A DNA stretch of 64,000 bases from Granulicella arctica (GCF_013410065.1 NZ_JACCCW010000002.1:930001-994000), one strand, 5' to 3'; counted from the stretch's first letter, positions 8,818 through 18,657 are shown. Notes: generated by a model from the sequence alone, not told the origin. Made by a program: numbers and translations.

Positions 8818-10050
8818 TCAGCCCGCTGCACGCTGGGTCGTATCGAGAAGCGTCAGCAAAATTCGTCGCAGCGCCGTCTCCCGTCCGCTTGGGTCATACC
8901 ACTCCTGCAACGTATGAATCCCCCCGCCCGTCCCCCCGGTCCCCATCGCAACCGCAGGGAGCCCAAGCGACAACGGCAGATTCGCATCAGTCGAGCCGAT
9001 CCGCAACTCCGTTTTCAGCATCAGGTGTCTGTCCACCGCCCGAATCGTCTGTAGCAAGGAAGAGTCGTCTGGCAACGCCGCTGCCGGACGATCTCCAATC
9101 GTCTCGAGCGAGATCTGCGGACTACTCCCATTCAGATTCGGAAGCTGTAGCAAAAGCTCCGTAAACACCTCCCGCAACCTGGACTCTGTAGTCAATAACT
9201 GCTCACGATCACTCGAGCGCAGATCGAGCAACGCTGTAGCCGATTCCGGAATAGAGTTAACAGAAGTCCCCCCGGAGATCATCCCAACATTGAGCGTCGT
9301 TCGAGGCGTCTCCGGCAGCGGAATCTCATCAAAAGCCGCCAGCGCTCGGCTGAGGATCAATATCGGATTCGGCACTCCCGCATCCGACCACGAATGTCCA
9401 CCCGGCCCGGTAACGCTCAATCGGAAGCGCTTGCTGCCCAGCGCCCGCGTGACCACCGCACTTGTCCCGCTCCCCTCCAGCGCAATTGCGGCGGCAATCC
9501 GGGTGCGATAGACCCCCTGTCCGAAGAGGTATTTCATCCCCCGAAGGTCACCCTCACCCTCCTCCCCAACATTCGCCGCAAACAGAATCGGAATCGGCGG
9601 AGTGATATTCGCAAAACGCAGCGCAGCCCCTATCGCCAGCAGTCCCGTCAGCCCAGCCGCGTTATCACAAATCCCCGGACCATACAGCCGACCATCGGCT
9701 TCAACCGGCATACAATCTGTCCCAGCCGGAAACACCGTATCCAGATGAGCCGACAGCAGCACGCAAGGTCCGCTCTTGTCCGTGCCGGCTCCGGCAAGCT
9801 CCCCAAGAGCATTGCCAGCCTCATCCAGATGCACGTTACTCAGCCCAAGCGCCTCAAACCGCTCCAGAAACCAGGCCGCCCGCGCAGCCTCCCCAAACGG
9901 CGGCGCGGGAATGGCCGTCATCTCCATCTGCCACTGCCGTAGCTGCAATTGGTGCAAGTGCAGCCAGTGGAACGCCCGATGTACCGGCGTCAGCGTCGCC
10001 AGCCGAGAGATCCGGCTCTGCGCCGCCGCTACTCCCTCCACGTGCGCCAT
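8818..10050 (-). CDS. M20-family metallopeptidase/deacylase
   Basis: This 410-aa cytoplasmic protein of the M20 di-zinc family (aminopeptidase T, carboxypeptidase G2, ArgE/DapE relatives) hydrolyses peptide or acyl-amide bonds. Visible metal-site motifs are SAHLDTVFPAG, CDNAAGLTG, the NVGEEGEGDLRG carboxylate pair, and a C-terminal GGGIHTLQEWYD with the last His ligand. The dimerisation insert (GPGGHSWSDAG) is present. Its ATG at 10050 shares one base with the truA stop (TGATG), so the genes are translationally coupled. The longer open frame to 10266 only antisenses truA-like sequence and is not used. Substrate unknown. Confidence 0.85.
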   Translation of the reverse strand: MAHVEGVAAAQSRISRLATLTPVHRAFHWLHLHQLQLRQWQMEMTAIPAPPFGEAARAAWFLERFEALGLSNVHLDEAGNALGELAGAGTDKSGPCVLLSAHLDTVFPAGTDCMPVEADGRLYGPGICDNAAGLTGLLAIGAALRFANITPPIPILFAANVGEEGEGDLRGMKYLFGQGVYRTRIAAAIALEGSGTSAVVTRALGSKRFRLSVTGPGGHSWSDAGVPNPILILSRALAAFDEIPLPETPRTTLNVGMISGGTSVNSIPESATALLDLRSSDREQLLTTESRLREVFTELLLQLPNLNGSSPQISLETIGDRPAAALPDDSSLLQTIRAVDRHLMLKTELRIGSTDANLPLSLGLPAVAMGTGGTGGGIHTLQEWYDPSGRETALRRILLTLLDTTQRAAG

Positions 10051-10838
10051 CAATACTCCACCTCGACGAGGAACAGCCCTCGTGCCGGTGCCGTCGGACC
10101 GGCCGCCGACCGGCTCCGCGCAGCCAGAATCCCCGGAATAGAATCCGGCGAGAGACGTCCAGCTCCTACCTCTACAAATGTTCCCATCATATTGCGCACC
10201 ATATGGTGCAAAAAACCCGATCCCGTCACAGAGTAAACATACAGCCCATCCCGCTCCTGCCAGCACGACCGATCAATCCTTCGAACGCCGGTAGCATACA
10301 CCGGAACCTCTGCCTCGCGGGTCGCCCGATCTGGGTCCGAAGCCGCAAACGAGGTAAAGTCATGCGTTCCCAACACGTGCGTGGCCGCCTCCTGTAACAG
10401 CGTAAGGTCAAGCGGCAGCGGACAGTCCCAGACATACGGAGCCAGCATGGGCGAGCAGATTATCCCCATCTGCCCCCTCTTCACCAGTCCATGAAAGATC
10501 CTGTACTCATAGCTCTTTCGCACCGCGCTGTGCCGTGCATGGAACCCCTCAGTCATCGCCTCGACCGCCAGCACACGAATGCTTGTCGGAAGCGCCCGGT
10601 TCAGTGCCCGATGCAGATTCTCCCCCGGAATCCCGCACTCCAGCGCAAAACTAGCCACCTGTCCCAGGGCATGAACCCCCGTATCGGTCCGTCCCGAACC
10701 CTGCGGCAGCACGGTCTCCCCGGTCACGTGCCGGATCGCCGCCGCCAGCGTCCCCTGCACGGTCGCGAGCCCCGGCTGGATCTGCCAGCCATGAAACGGG
10801 GTGCCATCGTAGCTAAGGGTTATCTTCCAGATTTGCAT
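10050..10838 (-). CDS. truA: tRNA pseudouridine(38-40) synthase
   Basis: This 262-aa enzyme converts U38-U40 in tRNA anticodon arms to pseudouridine. The catalytic Asp sits in GSGRTDTGVHALGQ, and the N-terminal LSYDGTPFHGWQ and later SVTGSGFLHHMVRNMMGT blocks are classic TruA. Length is normal. It is the first gene of a two-gene unit with the M20 peptidase, joined by a TGATG overlap at 10050. A short AAGAG lies before ATG 10838. Confidence 0.95.
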   Translation of the reverse strand: MQIWKITLSYDGTPFHGWQIQPGLATVQGTLAAAIRHVTGETVLPQGSGRTDTGVHALGQVASFALECGIPGENLHRALNRALPTSIRVLAVEAMTEGFHARHSAVRKSYEYRIFHGLVKRGQMGIICSPMLAPYVWDCPLPLDLTLLQEAATHVLGTHDFTSFAASDPDRATREAEVPVYATGVRRIDRSCWQERDGLYVYSVTGSGFLHHMVRNMMGTFVEVGAGRLSPDSIPGILAARSRSAAGPTAPARGLFLVEVEY

Positions 10839-11153
10839 GACTCTTTTTTGTTACGGCACCAGTTACGAAAGCATTGGTATACTTCGCCTACGAGACAGTG
10901 CCGATTTTTTGATGCTATATCGGGAACGAGGCAGGAGGTTTGTGCGTATCAGCCTTCGAACACGCTTTCCGCAGACAGTGAAGGAGATTTTCGGAGTCGT
11001 TCCGTATCTCCAGCGCGTCTAGTTGTTACTGATTTGAATCAGCTTGAAACTCCTGCGGCGTCCTCTGGACGTTCTGTGGAGTGTAATAATCCGGAATCGT
11101 TGGCAGTATTATGGTTGTCCCGGACACACAACAGCAGGGTTGGAGAACGCATC
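10839..11153. other. Divergent intergenic region, truA / tolC-like gene
   Basis: About 315 bases. The long open frame running through here into the TolC-like gene has no export signal until 11154, and its translation upstream is low-complexity Arg-rich, so I read it as non-coding. A candidate extended -10 box (10875-10883) points toward the tolC-like gene. Confidence 0.5.
10875..10883 (+). promoter_or_regulatory. Candidate extended -10 promoter for tolC-like gene
   Basis: TGG followed by TATACT matches the extended -10 pattern TGnTATAAT with one mismatch in the hexamer. No good -35 is present at 16-18 bases. The implied leader is about 260 bases. Confidence 0.3.
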
Positions 11154-13304
11154 GTGAGATTACGAGATTTGCAGGCGGCAGCGTGTATTGCGCTGACTTT
11201 GATGAGCGCGGGCACGCAGCAGGGTTTCGCGAAACAGGCTCCGTCTGTGACGCAGACACACGTCAAGAAGAAGAAAGCCAAGAAGCCAGTGGCTCACACG
11301 GCGGGTACAATCACCCCGGCACCTGATCTCCCGGATGCCCCGCCGGTCAAGCTCACCGAGCCCCTCTACCTCCGCGATACCGCCAAGGACTACACCCGCG
11401 GCAGAGGCAACTTTTTCCGCGATCCGCTCCTGCGCTACGCCTCCAATGACTTCATGCTGCCGAGGAGCTCAAACTCGCAGCGGCTTGGCGATCTTCTCCG
11501 CGACGGAAAGATCTACCTCAGCCTCTCCGACGCCATTACGCTGGCGCTCGAGAACAACTACGATATCGCCATCGCCCGCATCAACCTCGACATCGCGGAC
11601 ACCGACATCCTGCGCACCAAGGCAGGCTCCATCTTCCACGGCGTCTCGACCGGCCTGGTGACGAACACGCTCGGCGGTACATCATCCACCATCACCAGCG
11701 GAGGAGGCCCCGGTGGCACCAGCAGCGGCTCAGGCGGCGTCGCCAGCGGCGCTTCCGGTATTGTGACCAGCACCAACGGTGGTGGACCCACCCCCGAAAA
11801 CCTCGACCCGGTTCTCACCGGCACCATCCAGTACGAGGCTGCCGACACGGCACAGTCCAGCCCGCTCCTCTCTGGTCTGCCTACCGGAGCCACCACCCTG
11901 AACCAGGACACCTCCACCTACAACTTCGCCTATAACCAGGGCTTCCTTACCGGCACCCAGCTCCAGGTGACCTACAACAACACCCGCCAGACCACGAACA
12001 GCGGCTACTCCAGCTATAGCCCTTCTCTTAATTCGACCTTCCGCGCGACAGCGACCCAGCATCTCTTACAGGGTTTTGGGCCGGGGATCAACGGTCGCTT
12101 TATCGTTGAGGCAAAGAACAATCGCCGCATCACCGATTCCTCCTTCCGCCAGCAGGTTCTCTACACCGTCAATCAAGTAGAGAACATCTACTGGGGCCTC
12201 GTCAGCGCCTACGAAGACGAGCAGGCCAAGGAGCGCTCGCTCGCGCAGTCCACGCAGCTCACCGCCGACAACCGCAAGCAGCTTGAGATCGGCACCCTGG
12301 CTCCGCTCGATGTCGTCAACTCCGACTCCTCGGTCGCAGCCGACAAGCAAGCACTCATCGCCTCGAAGACCAACCTTGAGTACCAGCAGCTCATCATGAA
12401 GCAGGCGATCGCCCGCAACCTGAACGATCCTGCACTCTCTGCGGCTCCCGTCATCCCCACCGATCGCGTCAGTCTCGATCGCCTGGCCGAAGAGGACCAG
12501 TCCGTAGACGACCTCATCCGCGAGGCATACACCAACAACCCACAGATTGAGCAGGCCGTGCTCAACATGAAGAACAACGAGATCACCATTAGAGCGGAGA
12601 AGAATGGCCTTCTTCCCGTTGTGGACGCCTACGCCTTCTACGGCGCCAGTGCCCTCGGCGGTGCGCAGAACCCCAATCTGCTTTGCAGTGGATTGGGTTC
12701 CACCACTTCGGCTACGTGCCCTGCCGGAACCGTGTCGGCGATCGGCTACGGAACCGTCTTCAGCAACCTGTTCAACAGCTCCTCGCCGGATAAAGGTGTC
12801 GGCGTCAGCATCACCATCCCTCTGCGCAACCGCACCGCGCAGGCCGATCAGGCTCGCTCGCAGATGGAGTACCGGCAGTCGCAAATGCGCCTCCAGCAGC
12901 TCTACACCCAGATCCGCATCCAGGTCATCAACTCGCAGTATTCTCTGACCAACGACCGCGCTCAGGTGCAGGCTGCGGAAGCCGGACGAGTCTACGCCGC
13001 GCAAAGTCTCGACGCCGAGCAGAAGAAGTACAAGCTCGGCGCATCGACCACAGCCAACGTCCTGCAACAGCAGCGCAATCTTGCCGTCGCAGAAAACACG
13101 CTCATCTCTGATACAGCCGCCTATGCGAAGGATCGCGCAGCCCTGCGGCAGCTCCTCTCGACCACGCTCGACACCTACGGAATCAGCCTCGAAGGTGCAG
13201 CAACCGGAACCGTCGGTCAGGCACCTCTGATCCCCGGTCTCACGGCACCCAAAGAGCCGGAGGCTCCGAAGCCCATCTCGGCTACCCCAGCTCCCGTACA
13301 GTAA
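11154..13304 (+). CDS. TolC-family outer-membrane efflux protein
   Basis: This 716-aa protein begins at GTG 11154, with GGAG at 11142-11145 eight bases upstream and an immediate signal peptide (RLRDLQAAACIALTLMSAG). A Lys-rich segment (VKKKKAKKP) and Pro-rich region follow, then two outer-membrane efflux (OEP) repeats. The first carries the block LSLSDAITLALENNYDIAIARIN; the second ends in the helical ALRQLLSTTLDTYGISLEG. A Gly/Ser-rich insert at about residues 185-215 is characteristic of acidobacterial members. The protein is longer than E. coli TolC. No inner-membrane pump or adaptor is adjacent, so its partner is unknown. A strong intrinsic terminator follows. Confidence 0.88.
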   Translation: MRLRDLQAAACIALTLMSAGTQQGFAKQAPSVTQTHVKKKKAKKPVAHTAGTITPAPDLPDAPPVKLTEPLYLRDTAKDYTRGRGNFFRDPLLRYASNDFMLPRSSNSQRLGDLLRDGKIYLSLSDAITLALENNYDIAIARINLDIADTDILRTKAGSIFHGVSTGLVTNTLGGTSSTITSGGGPGGTSSGSGGVASGASGIVTSTNGGGPTPENLDPVLTGTIQYEAADTAQSSPLLSGLPTGATTLNQDTSTYNFAYNQGFLTGTQLQVTYNNTRQTTNSGYSSYSPSLNSTFRATATQHLLQGFGPGINGRFIVEAKNNRRITDSSFRQQVLYTVNQVENIYWGLVSAYEDEQAKERSLAQSTQLTADNRKQLEIGTLAPLDVVNSDSSVAADKQALIASKTNLEYQQLIMKQAIARNLNDPALSAAPVIPTDRVSLDRLAEEDQSVDDLIREAYTNNPQIEQAVLNMKNNEITIRAEKNGLLPVVDAYAFYGASALGGAQNPNLLCSGLGSTTSATCPAGTVSAIGYGTVFSNLFNSSSPDKGVGVSITIPLRNRTAQADQARSQMEYRQSQMRLQQLYTQIRIQVINSQYSLTNDRAQVQAAEAGRVYAAQSLDAEQKKYKLGASTTANVLQQQRNLAVAENTLISDTAAYAKDRAALRQLLSTTLDTYGISLEGAATGTVGQAPLIPGLTAPKEPEAPKPISATPAPVQ

Positions 13305-13321
13305 CCTCATGTTTTATCTGC

Positions 13322-13355
13322 GCAGGCCCGGGCTTCGGCTCGGGCCTGCTCTTTT
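13322..13355 (+). terminator. Intrinsic terminator after tolC-like gene
   Basis: A GC-rich 9-bp stem (13322-13330 with 13341-13349) with an inner TTCG-containing loop is followed by CTCTTTT. It lies 18 bases after the stop codon. Confidence 0.88.
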
Positions 13356-13384
13356 GCAACAACATCTGAACTAAACTTAATCCC

Positions 13385-15517
13385 ATGAGTGAGCAGCACG
13401 GAACCGAGCATTGGAACTCTTTGTCGAAGGCTGCTTCAGCGTATCTGCGGTCGGCCATGCACCAACCCGTCGAGTGGCAGGAGTGGGGCCCCGACGCCTT
13501 CGAGAAGGCTCAAAGCGAGGACAAGCCAATCCTGCTCGATATCGGCGCTGTCTGGTGCCACTGGTGCCACGTCATGGACCGCGAGTCCTACGAGAACGCA
13601 GAGATCGCCGAGATCATCAACAAGTTCTACATCCCCGTCAAAGTCGACCGCGACGAGCGCCCCGACGTCGACACTCGCTACCAGTCCGCCATCTCCTCCA
13701 TCAGCGGACAGGGCGGCTGGCCCCTCACCGCCTTCCTCACGCCCGAGGGCCTGCCCTACTTCGGCGGCACCTACTTTCCCCCCGACGACCGCCATGGCCG
13801 TCCCGGCTTCCGCCGCGTCCTCTTCACCATGGCCGAGGCCTTCCAGAAGAAACGCAACGAGGTCAACGAATCGGCCACCGGCGTCATGAGCACCATCGAG
13901 CACAACGAAACCTTCTCAGGCCGCGCCGGAAATCCCGGCAGCGAACTCGTCACCAAGCTCGTAGACTCCGCGCTCCAACAGTTCGACCCACGTCACGGCG
14001 GCTTCGGCTCACAGCCCAAATTTCCACACTGCGGCGCAATCGACCTCCTTCTCGATGTCGCCTCGCGCCCCGTCGCCAACAACGAAGCCGCAAAACGTGC
14101 CGCCCTCATCACCCTCGAACAGATGTCCCGTGGTGGCATCTACGATCACCTCGCCGGCGGCTTCCACCGCTACTCCGTCGACGAGCGTTGGATCGTCCCC
14201 CACTTCGAGAAGATGGCCTACGACAACAGCGAGCTGCTGAAGAACTACGTCCACGCCTTCCAAACCTTCGCGGAACCCGAAACCGCCCGGGTCGCCCGCG
14301 AGATCGTCCGTTGGATCGATGAGTGGCTCTCCGACCGCGAACACGGCGGCTTCTACGCCTCCCAGGACGCCGACTTCTCCCTCGACGACGACGGCGACTA
14401 CTTCACCTGGACCCTCGCCGAAGCCACCGCCGCCCTCACCCCCGAAGAGCTCGCCATCGCCGCTCCCTTCTACGACATCGGCGAGGTAGGCGACATGCAT
14501 CACGACCCCGCCAAGAACGTCCTGCACGTCAATCAACCCCTTACCGCCGTCGCCAAATCTGCTGCCGTCGATCCCGAAGCCGCAAAAGCCCTCCTCATCT
14601 CCGCCCGCCGCAAGCTCTACGCCGCTCGCCTAACCCGCCAGACCCCCTACGTCGACAAGACGGTCTACACCGGTTGGAACGCGATGCTCATCTCCGCCTA
14701 CCTCGAGGCTGGCCGCGTCCTGGACCTCCCCGAAGCCAAGGCCTTTGCCCTCAAGACCCTCGACCGCATCCTAGCGGAGGCATGGAGCCCCACCACCGGC
14801 GTAGCCCACGTAGTCGCCTACGGAGAGGGAACGACATCCACCGCTCGCGTCTCAGGCGTCCTTGAAGACTACGTCTTCTTCGCCATCGCCGCGCTAGACG
14901 CATGGGACTCCACCGGAGATCTCCGCTACTACACCGCCGCTGAATCCATCGCCGATAGCGCCATCCAGCGCTTCTACGACCGCACCGGCGGAGCCTTCTT
15001 CGACACCGAAGTCTCCACCAACGGCCAGCGTCCACTCGGAGCCCTCGCCACCCGGCGCAAGCCCCTGCAAGACTCACCCACCCCCGCCGGAAACTCCGTA
15101 GCCGCCACCCTCCTGCTCCGTCTCCACGCCCTCAACGGCCGCACCGAATACGCCGACATGGCCACCGACACCCTTGAAGCCTTCGCTGGCATCGTCGAAC
15201 ACTTCGGCCTCTACGCCGCCAGCTACGGCCTGGCCCTCCAACGCATGGTCACACCCCCCGTGCAGGTCTGCATCATCGGAGATGATCCAACAGCCCGCCA
15301 CCTCGAAGCCATCGCCCTAGCCCGCTACGCCGTCAACAAGAGCGTCATCCGCCTCACCCGTGAACAGCTCCAGGCGCTTCCACCCGCTCTCGCAGAAACC
15401 CTGCCCTTCCTCCCCACAGTCGAAGGCAGCTTCGCCGTCCTGTGCAGCGGCAACACCTGCCAGCCGCCCATCACCGACCCTGAACAGCTCATGGAACTGT
15501 TGAACAAATCTGTCTGA
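13385..15517 (+). CDS. Thioredoxin-domain (DUF255/YyaL, SPATA20-like) protein
   Basis: This 710-aa protein has an N-terminal thioredoxin-like fold with the conserved VWCHWCHVMDRESYEN motif and GGWPLTAFLTPEG, GGTYFPP blocks. A six-hairpin (alpha/alpha)6 barrel related to N-acylglucosamine 2-epimerase follows (WIVPHFEKMAYDN, FYASQDAD, VYTGWNAMLISAYLEAG). Members are widespread, yet their biochemical role is not established; redox or sugar-handling roles have been proposed. No signal peptide, so probably cytoplasmic. It is a single gene between a terminator and a convergent mscS-like gene. Confidence 0.88.
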   Translation: MSEQHGTEHWNSLSKAASAYLRSAMHQPVEWQEWGPDAFEKAQSEDKPILLDIGAVWCHWCHVMDRESYENAEIAEIINKFYIPVKVDRDERPDVDTRYQSAISSISGQGGWPLTAFLTPEGLPYFGGTYFPPDDRHGRPGFRRVLFTMAEAFQKKRNEVNESATGVMSTIEHNETFSGRAGNPGSELVTKLVDSALQQFDPRHGGFGSQPKFPHCGAIDLLLDVASRPVANNEAAKRAALITLEQMSRGGIYDHLAGGFHRYSVDERWIVPHFEKMAYDNSELLKNYVHAFQTFAEPETARVAREIVRWIDEWLSDREHGGFYASQDADFSLDDDGDYFTWTLAEATAALTPEELAIAAPFYDIGEVGDMHHDPAKNVLHVNQPLTAVAKSAAVDPEAAKALLISARRKLYAARLTRQTPYVDKTVYTGWNAMLISAYLEAGRVLDLPEAKAFALKTLDRILAEAWSPTTGVAHVVAYGEGTTSTARVSGVLEDYVFFAIAALDAWDSTGDLRYYTAAESIADSAIQRFYDRTGGAFFDTEVSTNGQRPLGALATRRKPLQDSPTPAGNSVAATLLLRLHALNGRTEYADMATDTLEAFAGIVEHFGLYAASYGLALQRMVTPPVQVCIIGDDPTARHLEAIALARYAVNKSVIRLTREQLQALPPALAETLPFLPTVEGSFAVLCSGNTCQPPITDPEQLMELLNKSV

Positions 15518-15529
15518 GGCAAGAGGGAA

Positions 15530-16318
15530 CTACCCCACCAGCGGCTGCTGCGCTGGTGGAGCCGTCGGGTCCATATGTTTGATAATGAACATATTCGCCG
15601 GATCAGTCCCCAGCGGAATCCCTTCCTGTTCAAACGCCGGAATCACCCGCAGCCGCATCGCCCGCAACACAATATCCTTCTGGTTAGCGCGCACTCGGAA
15701 ATTAACCGGATACATCACCTCACGCCCCGCAATCTTATCTACCCCAAGCACAACCGGATCGGCCAGGATCATTTTCTCGAGCGCCGGATCCTTCCGCACC
15801 TCCATCGCGACAGCAGTGAGCACCCGCATCACCTTCTCCGGGTCCGCGCTCGCATCCACACTGATACTGAGCGTCGCTACGGAGAAGTCCCGCGACAGGT
15901 TGGCCACCGTGGCTACTTGGCTGTTCGGAATGATATAAAGCGTCCCGTCGCCATCGCGCAGCGTCGTGCACCGTAGCGTCAGGTCTTCGACCGTCCCCTG
16001 TAACGAGGCCAACTTTACCACCTCGCCCACGTTGTACTGATTCTCTATAAGGATGAACATTCCGTTCAGCACATCCTTGAACAAACTCTGTGCCCCCAGA
16101 CCAACTCCAACACCGACCACACCTGCCGAGGCCAGGATTGGTGCCAGATTGATACTGAACACCGACAGGATATGCAGCAGCAGGATGAACCCGATCACCG
16201 CATACGATGTCGCTCGCAGGATCGAAGCCACCGTTCGCAACTGCGCCGCACGGCCCGAGTCATGAGTCACATGACGATCCGCAATCCGACGCAGCCTGCG
16301 GACAAAGAAATCCACCAC
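15530..16318 (-). CDS. MscS-type mechanosensitive channel (start unresolved)
   Basis: A small-conductance mechanosensitive channel that releases solutes on osmotic downshock. The first standard start is GTG 16318, giving 262 aa, with two membrane helices and the pore-lining VVGVGVGLGAQSLFKDVLNG segment, then the beta domain (NQYNVGEVVKLASLQGTVEDL). The frame stays open upstream to 16486. It encodes a convincing membrane-protein N-terminus (ELPKLIFILILAFII just before the GTG), but no ATG, GTG or TTG exists there. The true start may be a rare codon (ATA 16471, ATT 16441, CTG) or the gene carries a frameshift. Convergent with the DUF255 gene. Confidence 0.8.
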   Translation of the reverse strand: MVDFFVRRLRRIADRHVTHDSGRAAQLRTVASILRATSYAVIGFILLLHILSVFSINLAPILASAGVVGVGVGLGAQSLFKDVLNGMFILIENQYNVGEVVKLASLQGTVEDLTLRCTTLRDGDGTLYIIPNSQVATVANLSRDFSVATLSISVDASADPEKVMRVLTAVAMEVRKDPALEKMILADPVVLGVDKIAGREVMYPVNFRVRANQKDIVLRAMRLRVIPAFEQEGIPLGTDPANMFIIKHMDPTAPPAQQPLVG

Positions 16319-16610
16319 CCGCTGGATAATAAACGCCAGAATCAGGATGAAGATAAGCTTGGGCAGCTCGTGCTGCGCAAAGTCGATCAGATCGTTGTGC
16401 CATCCGCGCTCAACGGTTTTGAGACTTTTTTCATCCGGAATGTCTTGGAGAAGTGAGAGAAGAAAAAGTATGGCGGCGTCTCGCTTTCATTAAAATCATG
16501 CACCGGGAGAACGTTCCCTCGTTGATGAGACGCAATTTTTCACGAAGCGTTGGATTGCCCGTGAGAAATCCATACACTGTTGCACACAGCAGATAGCGCA
16601 GGAGGCGACG

Positions 16611-16961
16611 ATGAGGACGATTCAGGCAGCGGCTTTGACGATCATTCTACTCGGATCAGGTACACCTTTTCTGGCTCAGCAGGGAGCCACGCTCCCATCC
16701 GTCCGCGCACCCTTCGGCCCCGGTAACTCCACCGATACCAACCCCCTATCGCCCGCCGCGCAGGAGCAGATGGAGCGCTCCCGCCAAACAGACCGCCAGA
16801 AGAAGCTCATCGCAGACACCAACCGCCTGCTCACCCTCGCAACCGAACTCAAAACCGACATGGACAAGACCAGCAAGGACACGATGTCGCTCGACGTCAT
16901 CAAAAAAGCCGAAGAGATCGAAAAGCTCGCCCACAGCGTCAAGGAACGGATGAAAGGCTAG
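16611..16961 (+). CDS. Small secreted protein with helical C-terminus, unknown function
   Basis: This 116-aa protein has a signal peptide (RTIQAAALTIILLGSGTPFLAQ). A Pro/Gly/Ser-rich stretch is followed by a strongly charged helical region (about residues 50-114), likely coiled coil, rich in Lys, Glu and Asp. AGGAGG at 16600-16605 precedes the ATG by 5 bases, so expression is well supported. I recognise no domain. It converges with the S8 protease gene, with stops only 11 bases apart. Confidence 0.7.
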   Translation: MRTIQAAALTIILLGSGTPFLAQQGATLPSVRAPFGPGNSTDTNPLSPAAQEQMERSRQTDRQKKLIADTNRLLTLATELKTDMDKTSKDTMSLDVIKKAEEIEKLAHSVKERMKG

Positions 16962-16972
16962 CGATGACTGTC

Positions 16973-18625
16973 TTAGTTCGCAACATTTAGTGCTGTCACC
17001 GCGTTCACCAGCGGGAACGGCACCGTGCCTATAGTAGTCGCCGAAGACCGCATCGCCGCCACAATCGTAGCTGCATCCCATGCAGGATGCGCTGCCCGCA
17101 GCAGTGCCGCCACTCCAGCCGCCAGCGGGGCCGACGCGCTCGTCCCCATCGCCTGCACATACTGCGTATGCCCCAGATTGAAGCACCCAAAGCTATGCGT
17201 CGCATCCGTCGGCAACCCATCGATCGTCGATGGTTTGCCCCCGCTGCACGCACCCCGTACCCATCCACTTACAGCATCGTCGCTACCCGCTGGCACATCG
17301 CCACCCGGAGCGGCCAGTGCATCCAGCGGAGCCCCGTAGTTGCTGTAATAGGGAAGCGTCACCGCTCCCGCAGCACACGTCGCCTCCGCAGCAAGGTTCT
17401 CCGCGCACGCCGGATTCGTCGTCGCCACCATCGCCAGCACACTCCGGGCCTGCGCTGGCAACTCGACATACCGCGGATTCGAAAAGTCGAAGCCATCATT
17501 TCCCGCCGCAGCTACCAGCACGACCCCCGCCTGCGCCGCTGCATAGGTCGCACGGTCGAACAACGCCTTCAGACCAGCTCCATCCCCCGTGCTCAGATCC
17601 ACCATCGACCCCAGGGACATACTCACTACATCCGCATGCTGCGCCACCGCATCGCTAATCCCCTGGATCACCCAACTCAGCAGCCCGCCCGCCTCGCCGC
17701 TAGCACACTGCTGTACGGCGGTCGCTCCTGCAACACTTGTGTTCGGCAAACGCTCCAGAACCTTGATGTTCAAAATGCTCGCTGCCGGAGCTACACCAAT
17801 CACTAATCCCGTCCCCGGCCCCTGCGCGCCTGCCGCCAGCGATGCAACCCAAGTCCCATGCCCTTGCTGGTCCTGCGGAGTCCCATCGTCGCACGCACTC
17901 GGCAAACCCGTCTGAGCCGATTGGTCGACCTCCGACAGATTCAACACCAGATTCGGCGCAATATCCGGATGGGTCTCATCCACGCCGCTATCCAGAATCG
18001 CAATCCGTGCGCCTTTGCCCATCGTAATGTCCCACGGTCCACGCGCCGGGCCCCCAGGAACGTTGTTTCCATAGCCACCCACCTGCTGCACCGCCCACCC
18101 TTGGGGCGTCGCGCTATAAAAGCTGTCCCATTCAGCAGCAGGCAGCTTCGCGATCTGCACCGTAGTCGCCGTGATCGGTCGTGCGATCGGGTTATGTAAC
18201 TTTACTATTCTGGTCTGGACCCTGTGTGCATACACCATCCGATCATGCACGACGAGCTCGACGTCCGGCTGCGCCGCGAGCCGCTGGATATTGGTCGCAT
18301 CGTCCGCCGTCCCATTCGCCTGTACCGTCGCCACGCCCAACATCTCGTGTCGGGCAAGCACCCGCGCTCCCGCCAGCCGTGTCCGTGCCTCCACATCCCC
18401 CGGAATTACCCCGCCTCGATAGGCGATCAGATAATGATTCGCGACGATCGGGCTGAGCGGTGTCGACCGCATCGCATCCTGCGCAGCTGCATGTTGAAGA
18501 CACAGTATAGGGAATGCAGTCGTAGCCAGCAGAAACGGAAGGATGAACGAAAGACGGCGTTGGTTGAACACACGAAACCTCACTGAAAAACGGGTTAGAT
18601 CATGACACTTCTCACAGCGGCACAT
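16973..18625 (-). CDS. Secreted S8 (subtilisin-like) serine protease
   Basis: This protein of up to 550 aa has a hydrophobic export segment (LSFILPFLLATTAFPILCL), a likely propeptide, and a subtilase domain. The catalytic Asp lies in AILDSGVDETHPD, His in GHGTWVASLAAG, the oxyanion Asn in AAAGNDG and Ser in GTSASAPLAAG. It should be extracellular or periplasmic. ATG 18625 puts about 25 polar residues before the hydrophobic core and lacks a ribosome site; GTG 18583 gives a more ordinary signal peptide. The protein has no C-terminal adhesion domain. Confidence 0.88.
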   Translation of the reverse strand: MCRCEKCHDLTRFSVRFRVFNQRRLSFILPFLLATTAFPILCLQHAAAQDAMRSTPLSPIVANHYLIAYRGGVIPGDVEARTRLAGARVLARHEMLGVATVQANGTADDATNIQRLAAQPDVELVVHDRMVYAHRVQTRIVKLHNPIARPITATTVQIAKLPAAEWDSFYSATPQGWAVQQVGGYGNNVPGGPARGPWDITMGKGARIAILDSGVDETHPDIAPNLVLNLSEVDQSAQTGLPSACDDGTPQDQQGHGTWVASLAAGAQGPGTGLVIGVAPAASILNIKVLERLPNTSVAGATAVQQCASGEAGGLLSWVIQGISDAVAQHADVVSMSLGSMVDLSTGDGAGLKALFDRATYAAAQAGVVLVAAAGNDGFDFSNPRYVELPAQARSVLAMVATTNPACAENLAAEATCAAGAVTLPYYSNYGAPLDALAAPGGDVPAGSDDAVSGWVRGACSGGKPSTIDGLPTDATHSFGCFNLGHTQYVQAMGTSASAPLAAGVAALLRAAHPAWDAATIVAAMRSSATTIGTVPFPLVNAVTALNVAN

Positions 18626-18657
18626 GCCGAAGCAAAGTCACGCAGGGTGGCAGCGGA

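Noticed and set aside
10491-11153. N-terminal extension of the tolC-like frame
   Set aside because: The export signal and a strong ribosome site begin at GTG 11154; the upstream part is antisense to truA and non-conserved in character.
12066-13310. 414-aa minus-strand frame opposite the tolC-like gene
   Set aside because: Antisense shadow of a clearly coding gene; composition is Arg/Gly/Val-rich with no domain.
16172-16456. 94-aa plus-strand frame over the mscS start region
   Set aside because: Antisense to a membrane-protein sequence; composition Arg/His/Gln-rich, no support.
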